A stretch of DNA of 64,000 bases from UBA668 sp038328705. GTDB taxonomy: Bacteria; Actinomycetota; Acidimicrobiia; Acidimicrobiales; Ilumatobacteraceae. The translations under genes were made by a program, and so were the position numbers. The notes under the pieces were generated by a model. It made no database searches, was not told the origin of the DNA, and saw only the letters and a program-made list of their open reading frames with translations. Shown in pieces: positions 20,084-29,221 of this stretch (position 1 is its first letter; each line of letters begins with the position of its first letter). The DNA lies in contig JBBQMG010000003.1 of assembly GCA_038328705.1 (NCBI GenBank), positions 1-64,000 on the forward strand, given 5' to 3'.

Positions 20084-21358
20084 ATGGCTGCCGATACGCA
20101 CAACATCACCGTCGAAGAGTTCGAAAGCAAAGCCCGCACGTTCCTGGAAGCAAACGCACCGCGCAAGGAATCCGACAAGAAGTTCGTGTGGGGCGAAGGC
20201 CCCGACATGGTGGCCGTCTTCGAGGAGAAGGATCGGGAGACCGAGTTGGCCGACGTAGCTGTCGCGTGCGACTGGCGGCGCAAGAAGTTCGAGGCCGGCT
20301 TTGGCTGGATCACTGGACCGACCGAGTACGGCGGTGCTGCGCTCACCAGCGCGCACGAGCGCGCGTACCAACGACTGGAAGGCCAGTTCGAAGTTGCCGG
20401 CCAGAGCCCATTCGTCATCGGTCTCGGCATGGTTGCGCCGACGATCCTCGCTCACGGTAGTGAGGTCGCCAAGGACCTCTATCTCGAGAAGATGTACCGC
20501 GCCGACATCGTCGGCTGCCAGCTGTTCAGCGAGCCTGGCGCCGGGAGCGACTTGGCCAGCCTGCAGACCAGGGCCGTGCGCGACGGCGAGGAATGGGTCA
20601 TCACCGGCCAGAAGGTGTGGACCACCGGCGCCCAGTTCAGCGACCTTGGCGAAGTCATCGCCCGCACCGATGCCGACATGCCCAAGCACAAGGGACTCAC
20701 CGGCTTCATCGTCGACATGCATGCGCCGGGCGTGGAGGTCCGGCCGCTGCGCCAGATGACCGGCGGCGCCAGCTTCAACGAGGTGTTCTTCAACGAAGTG
20801 CGCGTCCGCGACGACCATCGTCTCGGCGACGTCAACAACGGTTGGAACGTGGCGCTCACCACACTCATGAACGAGCGAGCTGCCATCGGTGCAGGCGGCG
20901 GGGGCAGCGGCATCAACATGTACACGCGTGTCACCGAGATGGTGCGTCACTTCGGGCTCGACAAGGACCCATTGGTCCGCAACGAGTTGGCCAACCTGCT
21001 GATTCATCAGAAGGTCGCCGGGTACAACAACCAGCGGGCCATGGACAAGATCAAGGCCGGCCAGTTGCCGGGGCCGGAGATGAGCATCGCCAAGCTCGCC
21101 GGCACGCTCAACAGCCTGCGGTTGTGTGACTTCGTGTCGAAGGTTCTCGGGCCGAAGCTGATCGCCGACACCGGCGAGTGGGGCACGTACGCATGGAGCG
21201 CGTTGATCCTTGGCACCCCCGGCGGCCGCATCGCCGGCGGTAGCGACGAGATCATGCGCAACATCGTTGGTGAGCGAGTACTGGGCCTGCCCAAGGACCT
21301 TGGCATCGACAGCAAGTCGCCCTTCAAGGACCTCAAGGTCGGCACTCAGAAGGACTGA
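20084..21358 (+). CDS. Acyl-CoA dehydrogenase
   Basis: A 424-residue flavoprotein of the acyl-CoA dehydrogenase family. It shows the helical N-terminal domain, the FAD/substrate beta domain (QLFSEPGAGSDLA, WVITGQKVWTTGA) and the C-terminal helical domain ending in IAGGSDEIMRNIVGERVLGLP. It would oxidise an acyl-CoA to the enoyl-CoA with electrons passed to ETF; chain specificity cannot be read. ATG 20084 gives the family-length protein; the open frame upstream is antisense to the carbamoylase. It is divergent from that gene across 84 bp. Confidence 0.9.
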   Translation: MAADTHNITVEEFESKARTFLEANAPRKESDKKFVWGEGPDMVAVFEEKDRETELADVAVACDWRRKKFEAGFGWITGPTEYGGAALTSAHERAYQRLEGQFEVAGQSPFVIGLGMVAPTILAHGSEVAKDLYLEKMYRADIVGCQLFSEPGAGSDLASLQTRAVRDGEEWVITGQKVWTTGAQFSDLGEVIARTDADMPKHKGLTGFIVDMHAPGVEVRPLRQMTGGASFNEVFFNEVRVRDDHRLGDVNNGWNVALTTLMNERAAIGAGGGGSGINMYTRVTEMVRHFGLDKDPLVRNELANLLIHQKVAGYNNQRAMDKIKAGQLPGPEMSIAKLAGTLNSLRLCDFVSKVLGPKLIADTGEWGTYAWSALILGTPGGRIAGGSDEIMRNIVGERVLGLPKDLGIDSKSPFKDLKVGTQKD

Positions 21359-21406
21359 CCACAGCGTCGCATTCGTCGCCAGTTCATCTGCGCGACACTT
21401 TTGTGC

Positions 21407-23125
21407 ATGGGGGCATTTCGAACGGACTGGGACACCGCCGCGAATCTGCGGTACGACGTGTGGACGACCACCAACGACGGGGAGGTCATCCCCGGCGTGC
21501 TGTCGCCGTTCACTGCCACCTTGTACAACGAGCTGGACTACCGCAGCATGGCGGCGCTGATGAAGCCCTACGCGACGGCGCATCGGGTGAAAGTCTTCAG
21601 GCCTCCCGTCGGCAACTTCTTCGGAGTCACCGCCGGCCGCCTCACCCTCAACGTCGGCTTTTCTGTTGCTGCGATGAGCTGCCTCGATCGCGACATCGCG
21701 ACAGCGATGGCCGGCCAGTTCTTTCAAGGCAGCGACGACGCTCTGCGTTATCTCATCACTGCCCCGGCTGCAGAACTTGCTGCGACGATGGCGACTGCCA
21801 CTGCCCAGCGCGAAGCAGCAGAGCTCGAGTCGCGGGAGGCCCAGGAAGACCTGTACGCCGACCGACTGAGCGGACAGGGTGCCATCGATCGCGACCTGCC
21901 ACTCAAAGCTGCATGGAAGCGCTTCAACGACCTGATTCCGTCGACGCTGGAACTACTGAATCGCCACTTGATTGTGTCGACAGCGGCGGGCGAGATGTCA
22001 GTCCGGCTCGCTGGCGTGATCGGCGCTGGTGGGGGCGACCCGAACGCGATCATCGGTCTGTGCAGCGGCCTCGGCAACGTGGAGAGTTCGCTGCCCGCGC
22101 TGCGGCTGTACGACCTGGCGATCGTGGCGCGGCGATACGCAAGCGTGAAGAAGATTCTGCTGGCCGGCGACACGTCTGCGGTGGTCACCGCACTTGCTGC
22201 GCCGCCCGACAAGGGGTGGGAGGCGTTCGCCGACGAATTCGACGAGTTCATCCATCGCTACGGCTTTCGGGTGCAGGGCGAAGCGGACCCGACCGTTGAA
22301 GACTGGAGCGAGAACCCGACGTTCGTCATCTCACAGGTCCGCTCGATGATCGGACTGAAGCCCAATGAGTCACCGGCCGCACACCAGAAGGCTGCTGCTG
22401 CGTCACGTGTGAAGCTGGAGAAGTCGGTTCGCGCTGGACTGGCCGCCGAGATCCGTCCCGCATTCGATTCCGCTCTGGTCGAGGCGCAGCGGTTCACGGT
22501 CATGCGCGAACTGACGAAGGCTGTGTGGGTACTCGGCACCCGCCGCCTGCGGCCTCCCCTGTTGGCTGTCGCGGACGGCCTGGCTGCTGCCGGCCACATC
22601 CGCCGCGCGGACGACGTGCTGTACATGACGTACCGGGAGGTCGAAACACTGGCAAAGGGGAACACGATCGACGATCTCGTCGAGTTGGTGGCCTTGCGCA
22701 AGAAGCAGCGCAAGCAGGCGGAAGACTACACACTGCCCGACGCTTGGGTCGGGTCAGTCGTGCCGACAAAGCGGGCAAAGGTTGTCGCGACGAAGTCGCT
22801 GAGTGGCTTGGGCGTCAGCGGTGGCATTGCGACGGGGCGAGCGCGCATCATCCTCAACACCGAGGCGGCCTTCGAGCGCGAGATCGAACCGGGCGACATC
22901 CTGGTCGCACCGTTCACCGACACGCCATGGACCCCGCTGTTCATCCCGGCCGCCGCCATCGTCGTGGAGACCGGCGGCATGCTCTCCCACGCAGCCACCG
23001 TCGCCCGCGAGTTCGGCATCCCATGCGTCGTCCTCGTCCACGACGCAACAAGGATCATCACCGAGGGCGACACCATTGCAGTCGACGGAGCCGCCGGCAC
23101 GGTCAGGATCGTGAAGCGCGTCTAG
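21407..23125 (+). CDS. PEP-utilizing swivel-domain protein without ATP-grasp domain
   Basis: A 572-residue protein. The C-terminal 90 residues are the phosphohistidine swivel domain of PEP-utilizing enzymes, with the reactive His in GGMLSHAATVAREFGIPCVV. The preceding mostly helical region resembles the middle part of rifampin phosphotransferase-like proteins (VLSPFTATLYN, GNFFGVTAGRLTLNVG). The N-terminal ATP-grasp domain that would phosphorylate the His is absent. It either needs a separate ATP-grasp partner or has another role. ATG 21407 is chosen over TTG 21401. A strong hairpin follows at 23144. Confidence 0.75.
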   Translation: MGAFRTDWDTAANLRYDVWTTTNDGEVIPGVLSPFTATLYNELDYRSMAALMKPYATAHRVKVFRPPVGNFFGVTAGRLTLNVGFSVAAMSCLDRDIATAMAGQFFQGSDDALRYLITAPAAELAATMATATAQREAAELESREAQEDLYADRLSGQGAIDRDLPLKAAWKRFNDLIPSTLELLNRHLIVSTAAGEMSVRLAGVIGAGGGDPNAIIGLCSGLGNVESSLPALRLYDLAIVARRYASVKKILLAGDTSAVVTALAAPPDKGWEAFADEFDEFIHRYGFRVQGEADPTVEDWSENPTFVISQVRSMIGLKPNESPAAHQKAAAASRVKLEKSVRAGLAAEIRPAFDSALVEAQRFTVMRELTKAVWVLGTRRLRPPLLAVADGLAAAGHIRRADDVLYMTYREVETLAKGNTIDDLVELVALRKKQRKQAEDYTLPDAWVGSVVPTKRAKVVATKSLSGLGVSGGIATGRARIILNTEAAFEREIEPGDILVAPFTDTPWTPLFIPAAAIVVETGGMLSHAATVAREFGIPCVVLVHDATRIITEGDTIAVDGAAGTVRIVKRV

Positions 23126-23143
23126 TCCCGTTTTGCGGTGGTG

Positions 23144-23182
23144 GTGTGCGTCGGGTAGCGCTGAGCGCTACCCGACGCACAC
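23144..23182. terminator. Bidirectional terminator hairpin (19-bp arms)
   Basis: The arms at 23144-23162 and 23164-23182 are perfectly complementary, with a single-base centre. The hairpin lies between the convergent PEP-utilizing and VWA genes. GC-rich stem; no long U-tract is evident. Confidence 0.75.
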
Positions 23183-23213
23183 AAACCAACGTGATTTCCG
23201 ACCTATCGCACGG

Positions 23214-24437
23214 TCATACACCAGTCGACACGGCCGTGTGGAGGCCGTGCTCATTGGCCCAGCGGCCGACATCGCGGCCTTCCAGGGCCGCCGCCAACAG
23301 ATCCGGAAAGGCATCAGGGGTGCAGGCGAACGACGGTACACCCAGCGCGGCAAACGTGGCAGCCTGCGCGTGGTCGAAGGCAGGGGCGCCTTCGTCGCTG
23401 AGCGCCAGCAGCACTACGACGCACACGCCTGCCTGCTGCAGCATTGCAATGCGATCGTGTAGCAGCGCCGAGTTGCCGCCTTCGAACAGATCGCTCACGA
23501 GCACCAGGACCGTGTCGGCCGGGCGCGTGATCAACTGCTGGCAGTAGCCGATCGCCTGGGCGATGTCGGTGCCGCCACCGAGCTGCACACCGAACAAGAC
23601 CTCCACTGGGTCGTGCAGCAGTGGCGTCAGGTCTGCGACTGCGGTGTCGAAGGCAATCACACTGGTCCGCAACGCAGGCATCGAGGCAAGCACCGCCCCG
23701 AAGACCGATGCGTACACGACGCTGTCGGCCATGCTGCCCGACTGGTCGATGGCAACGATCACATCGCGTGACAAGCTGCGCTGACGGCGGCCGTACCCCA
23801 CCAGTCGCTGGGGAATGACGGTGTGCTGGTCGGGAAGGTAGTGGCGCAAGTTGGCGTGGATGGTGCGGCCCCAATCGATGTCGCTGGGGCGTGGACGACG
23901 AGTGCGCTGCGAGCGCGCCAGCGCACCATGCACCGCCTGCTTCGTGCGCGACGCGAGCCGACGCTCGATCTGCTCGACGACCTGCGCTATCAGCAGACGG
24001 GCGGTCGCGCGTGTGGCGTCGGGCAACAGCTTGTTGAGCTCGACGAGCAGCGTGACGAGGTGCAGGTCTGGCTCGACCGCTCGCAGCATCTCGGGCTCGA
24101 GTAGCAGTTGACGCAGCTTCAATCGGTCAATGGCGTCGCGTTGCAGCACCTGCACCACGCTGCTCGGGAAGAAGTTACGAATATCGCCCAGCCAGCGCGC
24201 CACCGCGGGCGCCGACGAACCAAGGCCACCTGAACGCGCCCCTCCGCCACGACGACCGGGTCTCGCGTCGTACACCGCCGCGAGCGCCGCGTCGATACGC
24301 GCATCAATGCCGTCCAGTTGAAGACCGGTGACGCCCTGACCGGCACTGCCGGCGTCGCCCTCCTCCGTACCACCCAGCACCATCCGCCAGCGGCGCGACC
24401 GTTCGCCATCGCTGACGCGGCCCGGGAACTCGCTCAC
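23214..24437 (-). CDS. VWA-domain protein (MoxR partner)
   Basis: A 407-residue protein with a C-terminal von Willebrand A domain. The metal-ion-dependent adhesion site is complete: D231-Q-S-G-S, a Thr in LGGGTDIAQAI and the later VLVSDLFEGG. The N-terminal 200 residues are helical and Arg/Gly-rich, as in CoxE-like proteins. VWA proteins commonly work with MoxR AAA+ ATPases to remodel or insert metal into target proteins. It starts with GTG, overlaps the DUF5682 gene by 4 nt and is the last gene of the SWIM/DUF5691/MoxR/VapBC/DUF5682/VWA operon. Confidence 0.85.
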   Translation of the reverse strand: MSEFPGRVSDGERSRRWRMVLGGTEEGDAGSAGQGVTGLQLDGIDARIDAALAAVYDARPGRRGGGARSGGLGSSAPAVARWLGDIRNFFPSSVVQVLQRDAIDRLKLRQLLLEPEMLRAVEPDLHLVTLLVELNKLLPDATRATARLLIAQVVEQIERRLASRTKQAVHGALARSQRTRRPRPSDIDWGRTIHANLRHYLPDQHTVIPQRLVGYGRRQRSLSRDVIVAIDQSGSMADSVVYASVFGAVLASMPALRTSVIAFDTAVADLTPLLHDPVEVLFGVQLGGGTDIAQAIGYCQQLITRPADTVLVLVSDLFEGGNSALLHDRIAMLQQAGVCVVVLLALSDEGAPAFDHAQAATFAALGVPSFACTPDAFPDLLAAALEGRDVGRWANEHGLHTAVSTGV

Positions 24438-26647
24438 GAGGCAACCCCGAGCATCTGTCGCACGGTAGCGAGTGCCATGGCGGAGCGTTGCTCATCGACC
24501 TCGGCGCCGAACCCGATACCGGTGGCGGGCGCAAGATCGGCAAGCAGCAACCCAAGTTGACGACGCTCGGCCGGCTCGAAACCTCCAAAGGTTCGGCGCA
24601 GCAGCGGAACGGTCGCAACGAACGAGTCTGGGGCCAACGACGACACCCACGCGTCGATCACATCGAGTAGCTCGCGGTCGTGCACCAGCACCGTTCCACT
24701 TCCTGCGACGAAACCCTCCACGAACGATGCACCGACGGCTGGGGCGGTGCCGACCGACAACGCCCGCGACACGCGACTGCCGACCTGTGATCGCTTCCAC
24801 GCACCGCCGTCGTGCAACAGCCGTGTGGCACGGCCCTGCACCAGACCGTGAACGTCACTGCGCTCGGCAATCAACGTCAGCACGGCTGGCCATTCGCCGC
24901 GACGGGCGTGATGGTCAGTGAGCGCGAGGGCAGCCTGCACACCTGCCAAGCGCTCGACCATCGCGGCGGCGGCGGCGTCATCCAACGAACGACAGGCCAT
25001 CAGTGCACCGGCAAGCGCACGAATCACCAGACCGTCGAACACTCGTCGCAGTGCGGAGGCACCAGTGCCGCGCACGTCGCCGTAACGGAGCGCACGAGCG
25101 AGCGGTCCGAGCGTGTCGATGACCTGCACGACATCCGGGTCGTGGGCCGCCTGGGCTTCCACTCTGACGACCACCGGCTGCACGACATCGGGCAGGTCGG
25201 CGAGCAGCGCGTCGTCGAGAATCTGCACCAGGTCAGCGAGCGCTGTAGCGGCTGCGGCACGCTCCAGCAGCCGATGGGTGGCGGCAGCGGCGACCGTGGT
25301 GCCGTGCGCCGACAGCTCGATCACGCGGATCGTGAGCTCGGGCTCCCACCGCAACGCCCATGTCTCACGGAACGTCCCGCTGCTGCCGCGCCCCTCCTCC
25401 ACCGAACCCCACGAGACACCGAGCGCGCGCAGTCTGTGGAGCAGCACCGACCGATTGCGACCGTTGGAAGCTCGTACATCCAGCTCGACAGTCTGCGCGT
25501 CGGCCGACGGCTTCAGCCGCACCTTGCGCTGCTGCGCAGCCACGTCACGCGCCAGCGGCACCTGCGGGGCATCGTCGGGCACCTCGCCAATGGCATCACC
25601 GATGACCAACTCGCGATCAATGAGAGCCAGCCCAGTGCTGCCGGCCATCACGGTGTCGGCGGCATCGAGCACCTCAGCCAAACCGGGCCGAGGTCGCAGA
25701 CGCAGCGCGGCGAGAGCACCTGCGGTGCGGGTGGCCGCGATCAGGTGATCGGGGGACGCCGACAATCCACGCTCACGCAACAGCCGAGCGACCTCCACGA
25801 ACCACCGGCTGAGACCTGCCGGGCCCGGGTGGCGGAACACGTGCGCGTACCAGCCCGGGCTGCGCACGCCGGCCCCGTAGCCCGTAGCGTTCGCCAAGCG
25901 ACGGTGGGTCCACGGCACCCAACTGACGCCCACCTTCACCTTCGGCAGGCCGCGCAGCGTTCGAGCGTCGATGGTGGCGGGCGGCAGCGGTTGGTAGAGA
26001 GCAGGCACGTGCCACGCACCGCACACCACAGCGATGCGTTGGTGTCCATCGGCGAGGGCCTTACGAAGCGTCTGACGCATGAAGGCTTCCCGCTGTGCCT
26101 CCCCCGCCGACGCAGCCTCCCATCCGCCACGGACCGCCGCCATCGCCTCGGCAACGGCTTCGAACGCGTGAGCGCCGTCGCCACGGTGCTCGATCACGTC
26201 GTCCCACCAGCGCTCCGGGTCGGGGTCTCCAGCCGCGGCCGCCAGTGCGGCCAACGGGTCGCCCACCGGGTGCTCGGCCAGCCGCAGCTCGCCGTCCTCC
26301 GCACCGTGCCCCCGAGCCAAGGAATTCGCGAGCGGGAGGTCCATCGCCCGCACCGGCACGTCGTGAGCATGGGCCCACACGAACGCCTGCCACTCGGGAC
26401 TGAACTCACCGAACGGCAAGAACGCGGCACGCTGCGGAGTGTCCACGACGTAGCCCAACAGCGCCACCGGAGGCACCAGCTGCTCGTGCCCCACCCACGC
26501 CAGCGCCACCTCGCAATCCGCAGGCAGCTCGACCAACACCACGGTCGGCTGCAGTTCGTCGAGAGCGCGCACCACCGACCGAGCAGACCCGGGCCCGTGG
26601 TGACGAATCCCCAAGAGCCGCACCACCGGCGGGGCCGCTGCGCTCAT
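24434..26647 (-). CDS. DUF5682 family protein (TraB/ChaN-like)
   Basis: A 737-residue protein matching DUF5682. The N-terminus (VVRLLGIRHHGPGSARSVVRA) carries the GxxHxGPGS signature, then LVELPADCE and a CGAWHVPALY segment, reminiscent of the TraB/EreA/ChaN fold. The rest is a large helical C-terminal part. The biochemical role is unknown; these proteins occur next to MoxR ATPases, VWA proteins, DUF5691 and SWIM proteins. It overlaps vapC by 4 nt upstream (ATGA) and the VWA gene by 4 nt downstream (GTGA). Confidence 0.8.
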   Translation of the reverse strand: MSAAAPPVVRLLGIRHHGPGSARSVVRALDELQPTVVLVELPADCEVALAWVGHEQLVPPVALLGYVVDTPQRAAFLPFGEFSPEWQAFVWAHAHDVPVRAMDLPLANSLARGHGAEDGELRLAEHPVGDPLAALAAAAGDPDPERWWDDVIEHRGDGAHAFEAVAEAMAAVRGGWEAASAGEAQREAFMRQTLRKALADGHQRIAVVCGAWHVPALYQPLPPATIDARTLRGLPKVKVGVSWVPWTHRRLANATGYGAGVRSPGWYAHVFRHPGPAGLSRWFVEVARLLRERGLSASPDHLIAATRTAGALAALRLRPRPGLAEVLDAADTVMAGSTGLALIDRELVIGDAIGEVPDDAPQVPLARDVAAQQRKVRLKPSADAQTVELDVRASNGRNRSVLLHRLRALGVSWGSVEEGRGSSGTFRETWALRWEPELTIRVIELSAHGTTVAAAATHRLLERAAAATALADLVQILDDALLADLPDVVQPVVVRVEAQAAHDPDVVQVIDTLGPLARALRYGDVRGTGASALRRVFDGLVIRALAGALMACRSLDDAAAAAMVERLAGVQAALALTDHHARRGEWPAVLTLIAERSDVHGLVQGRATRLLHDGGAWKRSQVGSRVSRALSVGTAPAVGASFVEGFVAGSGTVLVHDRELLDVIDAWVSSLAPDSFVATVPLLRRTFGGFEPAERRQLGLLLADLAPATGIGFGAEVDEQRSAMALATVRQMLGVAS

Positions 26648-27039
26648 GCCACCGCTGCGACGACGTCGGTCATTCCAAAGTCGTTGCCAACGAACAACAA
26701 CGCCTCGTCAAGCTCCATCGCCAACGCATACGCGAAGCAGTCGCCAAAGTTGAGTCGAGCCGCGTGCCGGCCCCTTCCAAAACGCCGCCAGCCATCCAGC
26801 GCCACCACAGCGGTTTCGGCGGTCACCGGGCGAACCTCGACCCCGATCCTCAGCAACATCGCATCGAGCTGGGCGCGACCCAACAGACCGAGGCAAGATT
26901 CGACCGCCATGCAGGCTTCCACCAAGGTCACCGCACTGATTCGCCAGGGCTGAGCTTCCTCGAGACAGGTTTGCAGCGCTTCCCATCCGGGCTCACCCAT
27001 CAGCACCGACACGAGCGCCGACGAGGCCACGACGCTCAC
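26644..27039 (-). CDS. vapC: VapC-like PIN-domain toxin, first catalytic Asp missing
   Basis: A 131-residue PIN-domain protein of the VapC type. Three of four acidic active-site residues are present: E41 (TLVEACMA), D100 (NFGDCFAYALA) and D120 (FVGNDFGM). The first, normally Asp in VVD(A/S)SALV, is A5: the codon is GCC (27025-27027) where GAC is expected. That Asp binds Mg2+, so RNase activity is probably lost. It starts with GTG, overlaps vapB by 4 nt and DUF5682 by 4 nt, so it is translationally embedded in the operon. It may act only as a VapB partner or structural subunit. Confidence 0.85.
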   Translation of the reverse strand: MSVVASSALVSVLMGEPGWEALQTCLEEAQPWRISAVTLVEACMAVESCLGLLGRAQLDAMLLRIGVEVRPVTAETAVVALDGWRRFGRGRHAARLNFGDCFAYALAMELDEALLFVGNDFGMTDVVAAVA

Positions 27040-27281
27040 GACGGCAACCCGTGCTCGTCATAACCAAGGATTTCGTCCTCGGTGCGATGATCGAGCACTG
27101 GCAACGCGTGAGCCGTCGCCAGGATGTCGTCGAGTGAGGTTCTTCGCGCGCGTACCCGACGCTCGTCCGCCAGTCGCCGCTGCAATGCCGTGATGACCGC
27201 ATCGGTCAGTGATTCGCCGGTGAGTTCGGCCAGCTCGCGCGCCAATTGGTCAGCCGTATCGCTCTTTATACTCAGGGCCAT
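27036..27281 (-). CDS. vapB: VapB-type antitoxin (ribbon-helix-helix)
   Basis: An 81-residue antitoxin of the Rv0623/PSK-type VapB family: residues 1-45 (MALSIKSDTADQLARELAEL ...) form the ribbon-helix-helix DNA-binding part, and the acidic C-terminus (DEILGYDEHGLPS) is the usual toxin-wrapping tail. It overlaps vapC by 4 nt and lies 42 nt after the MoxR gene. Its promoter-autorepressor activity could add regulation of the downstream DUF5682-VWA genes. Confidence 0.88.
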   Translation of the reverse strand: MALSIKSDTADQLARELAELTGESLTDAVITALQRRLADERRVRARRTSLDDILATAHALPVLDHRTEDEILGYDEHGLPS

Positions 27282-27323
27282 TCTAGAAGTCTACCCAACT
27301 TTCTTCCTAGGTGTATGCCTCGT

Positions 27324-28436
27324 TCACAGTTCGCGACAGGCGTCGTAGAACTCGACCCATTCGGCTCGATCGCGTACGACGGCTTCCAGGTACTCGCGCC
27401 AGGCGACCTGGTCGTGCACCGGGTCCTTCACCACCGCGCCGATGATGCCGGCGGCCACATCGGCCGCGCTGAGCTGGCCGTTGCCGAAGTGCGCTGCAAG
27501 CGCAATGCCGTTGGTGACCACCGAGATTGCCTCGGCGGTCGACAGCGAGCCGGTGGGCACCTTCAGGCTGACCCGACCGTCCTCGGTGGCGCCGCTGCGC
27601 AGCTCACGGAAGATGGTGACGACCCGACGAATCTCCTCGTCGGCCGCTGGAACTGCGGGCAACCGCAGTGCCGTGCCAAGCTCCGCGACCCGCCGCTCGA
27701 CAATAGCGACCTCCTCGTCGATGTCGGCCGGCAGCGGTAGCACCACCGTGTTGAACCGGCGGCGCAAGGCTGCGGACAGGTCGTTCACCCCACGGTCGCG
27801 GTCGTTGGCGGTGGCGATCACGTTGAAGCCGCTCACTGCCTGCATCTCGCCCCCCAGCTCAGGAATCGGCAAGGTCTTCTCACTCAGCACGGTGACGAGC
27901 GCATCCTGCACATCACTGGGCATGCGTGTCAGTTCCTCGACACGCGCAATTGCACCACGCTCCATCGCCCGATAGAGCGGGCTGGGCACCAACGCCCCGA
28001 GGCTTGGGCCTTCTGCCAGCAGCCGCGCATAGTTCCAGCCATAGCGCAACTGCTCCTCGGCGGTCCCCGCCGTACCCTGCACGAGCAAGGTGGAGTCGCC
28101 ACTGATGGCTGCTGTCAGATGCTCGCTGAGCCACGTCTTCGCAGTGCCCGGCACACCGAGCAGCAGCAGTGCTCGGTCGGTGGCAAGTGTCGCGACCGCG
28201 ATCTCCACGAGCCGACGCTGCCCCACATACTTCGGCGTCAGCACTGTGCCGTCGGCCAAGGTGCCACCCAACACGTAGGTGACAACTGCCCATGGCGAGA
28301 GCCTCCAGTTCGGTGGGCGCTCACGGTCATCGACTGCCGCGAGAGCGGCAAGTTCGTGGGCGAACTCCTGCTCGGCATGGGGGCGCAGGACGGTGGAGGG
28401 CGCGGTGGTTGTGGGCAGAGCGTCGGGGGACTTCAT
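27324..28436 (-). CDS. MoxR-family AAA+ ATPase
   Basis: A 370-residue AAA+ ATPase. Walker A is GVPGTAKT (94-101), Walker B reads IARVEE at about 163-168 with Glu instead of Asp at the first acidic position, sensor 1 is NVIATANDRDRGV and an arginine finger lies in ALRRRFN. MoxR ATPases act as chaperones with VWA partners. ATG 28436 is chosen: it overlaps the DUF5691 stop as ATGA, and the frame upstream of it is antisense/out-of-frame to DUF5691. It is the motor component of this operon; the target is unknown. Confidence 0.88.
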   Translation of the reverse strand: MKSPDALPTTTAPSTVLRPHAEQEFAHELAALAAVDDRERPPNWRLSPWAVVTYVLGGTLADGTVLTPKYVGQRRLVEIAVATLATDRALLLLGVPGTAKTWLSEHLTAAISGDSTLLVQGTAGTAEEQLRYGWNYARLLAEGPSLGALVPSPLYRAMERGAIARVEELTRMPSDVQDALVTVLSEKTLPIPELGGEMQAVSGFNVIATANDRDRGVNDLSAALRRRFNTVVLPLPADIDEEVAIVERRVAELGTALRLPAVPAADEEIRRVVTIFRELRSGATEDGRVSLKVPTGSLSTAEAISVVTNGIALAAHFGNGQLSAADVAAGIIGAVVKDPVHDQVAWREYLEAVVRDRAEWVEFYDACREL

Positions 28437-29221
28437 GCAAGCTCCAGTTCGGTGAGCATGTGATGGCGGAGATGGGCGAGGTCGGCCAGCGCGAACGCCA
28501 GCCCGATGGATGGTGACGACGGGTCGACGCGATCGATTGCCTGCGCGACGGCCGGCAACGACGACGGATCCATGCGAGCCAGCAGGTTGACGAGTACGGC
28601 CTTGTGCGCACGACCAAGCTCGGCCGATGACAGGCCGGCTGCCAGCGTGCGCGCCACCTGCGCCGGCGGCGCCGACAGCAGCGGCACGAGCTCGGGCACT
28701 ATGGGAAGTTCCGGCAGCTCTGCCAGCAGCTCGACAACGGGGGGATGCTTGGCGGTGCAAGCAAGACGCGGCGACCACTCGATCATCCAGTGGCCCAGCG
28801 GCCCGGCTGCCACCATCGCACGCGCGTGGCGGTTTGCGTCGGTTCGGTGGCGCGCCAGCACGGGCGGAACCAGCTCGGGCGCCAGCCGGCGGCTGTTGCG
28901 CACGACAGCCAGCACCCACTCGTCCTCCAGCAGCGGCCAGTCGGCTACCACCCGTCGCCACGTCTTGGTTGCCGCCTGGGGCGTGGGCGGCCGCGGGTCG
29001 TGGGTTGGCGGTGCCACTGTTGCCACGGGCGCGCCCGGCAGCAAGCCGGCTCGGCGCACGACAGTGCACCCGGCGACCTGCTGCAGGAGTCGTTGCGACG
29101 GAGTGGGCCGTGGGTCGTCGGCGGCAAGGTCGGCGAGGCCGCCGGCGGGCGGCGTCGGTGGGTCGCGCCGATCTGTTCCGAGCAGAGCGACGGTGACCAT
29201 CTCGTTCCAATAGTCGTTCAT
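28433..29221 (-). CDS. DUF5691 family protein
   Basis: A 262-residue, largely helical protein matching DUF5691: the N-terminus WNEMVTVALLGTDRRDPP is characteristic (ALLGT), followed by a Pro-rich stretch and HEAT-like helical repeats (PPVLARHRTDANRHARAM ... LGRAHKAVLVNLLARMDP). No catalytic motif is seen. It occurs with SWIM, MoxR, DUF5682 and VWA genes, as here. It overlaps the SWIM gene by 1 nt (TGATG) and MoxR by 4 nt (ATGA), indicating tight co-translation. Confidence 0.75.
   Translation of the reverse strand: MNDYWNEMVTVALLGTDRRDPPTPPAGGLADLAADDPRPTPSQRLLQQVAGCTVVRRAGLLPGAPVATVAPPTHDPRPPTPQAATKTWRRVVADWPLLEDEWVLAVVRNSRRLAPELVPPVLARHRTDANRHARAMVAAGPLGHWMIEWSPRLACTAKHPPVVELLAELPELPIVPELVPLLSAPPAQVARTLAAGLSSAELGRAHKAVLVNLLARMDPSSLPAVAQAIDRVDPSSPSIGLAFALADLAHLRHHMLTELELA

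Noticed and set aside
20000..21727. Open minus-strand extension upstream of the carbamoylase gene
   Set aside because: It is antisense to the acyl-CoA dehydrogenase, and the carbamoylase family start is at 19999.
26644..27281. VapBC considered as evidence of a mobile defence island
   Set aside because: No integrase, transposase or boundary repeats; the pair is tightly embedded by overlaps and its toxin looks inactive.
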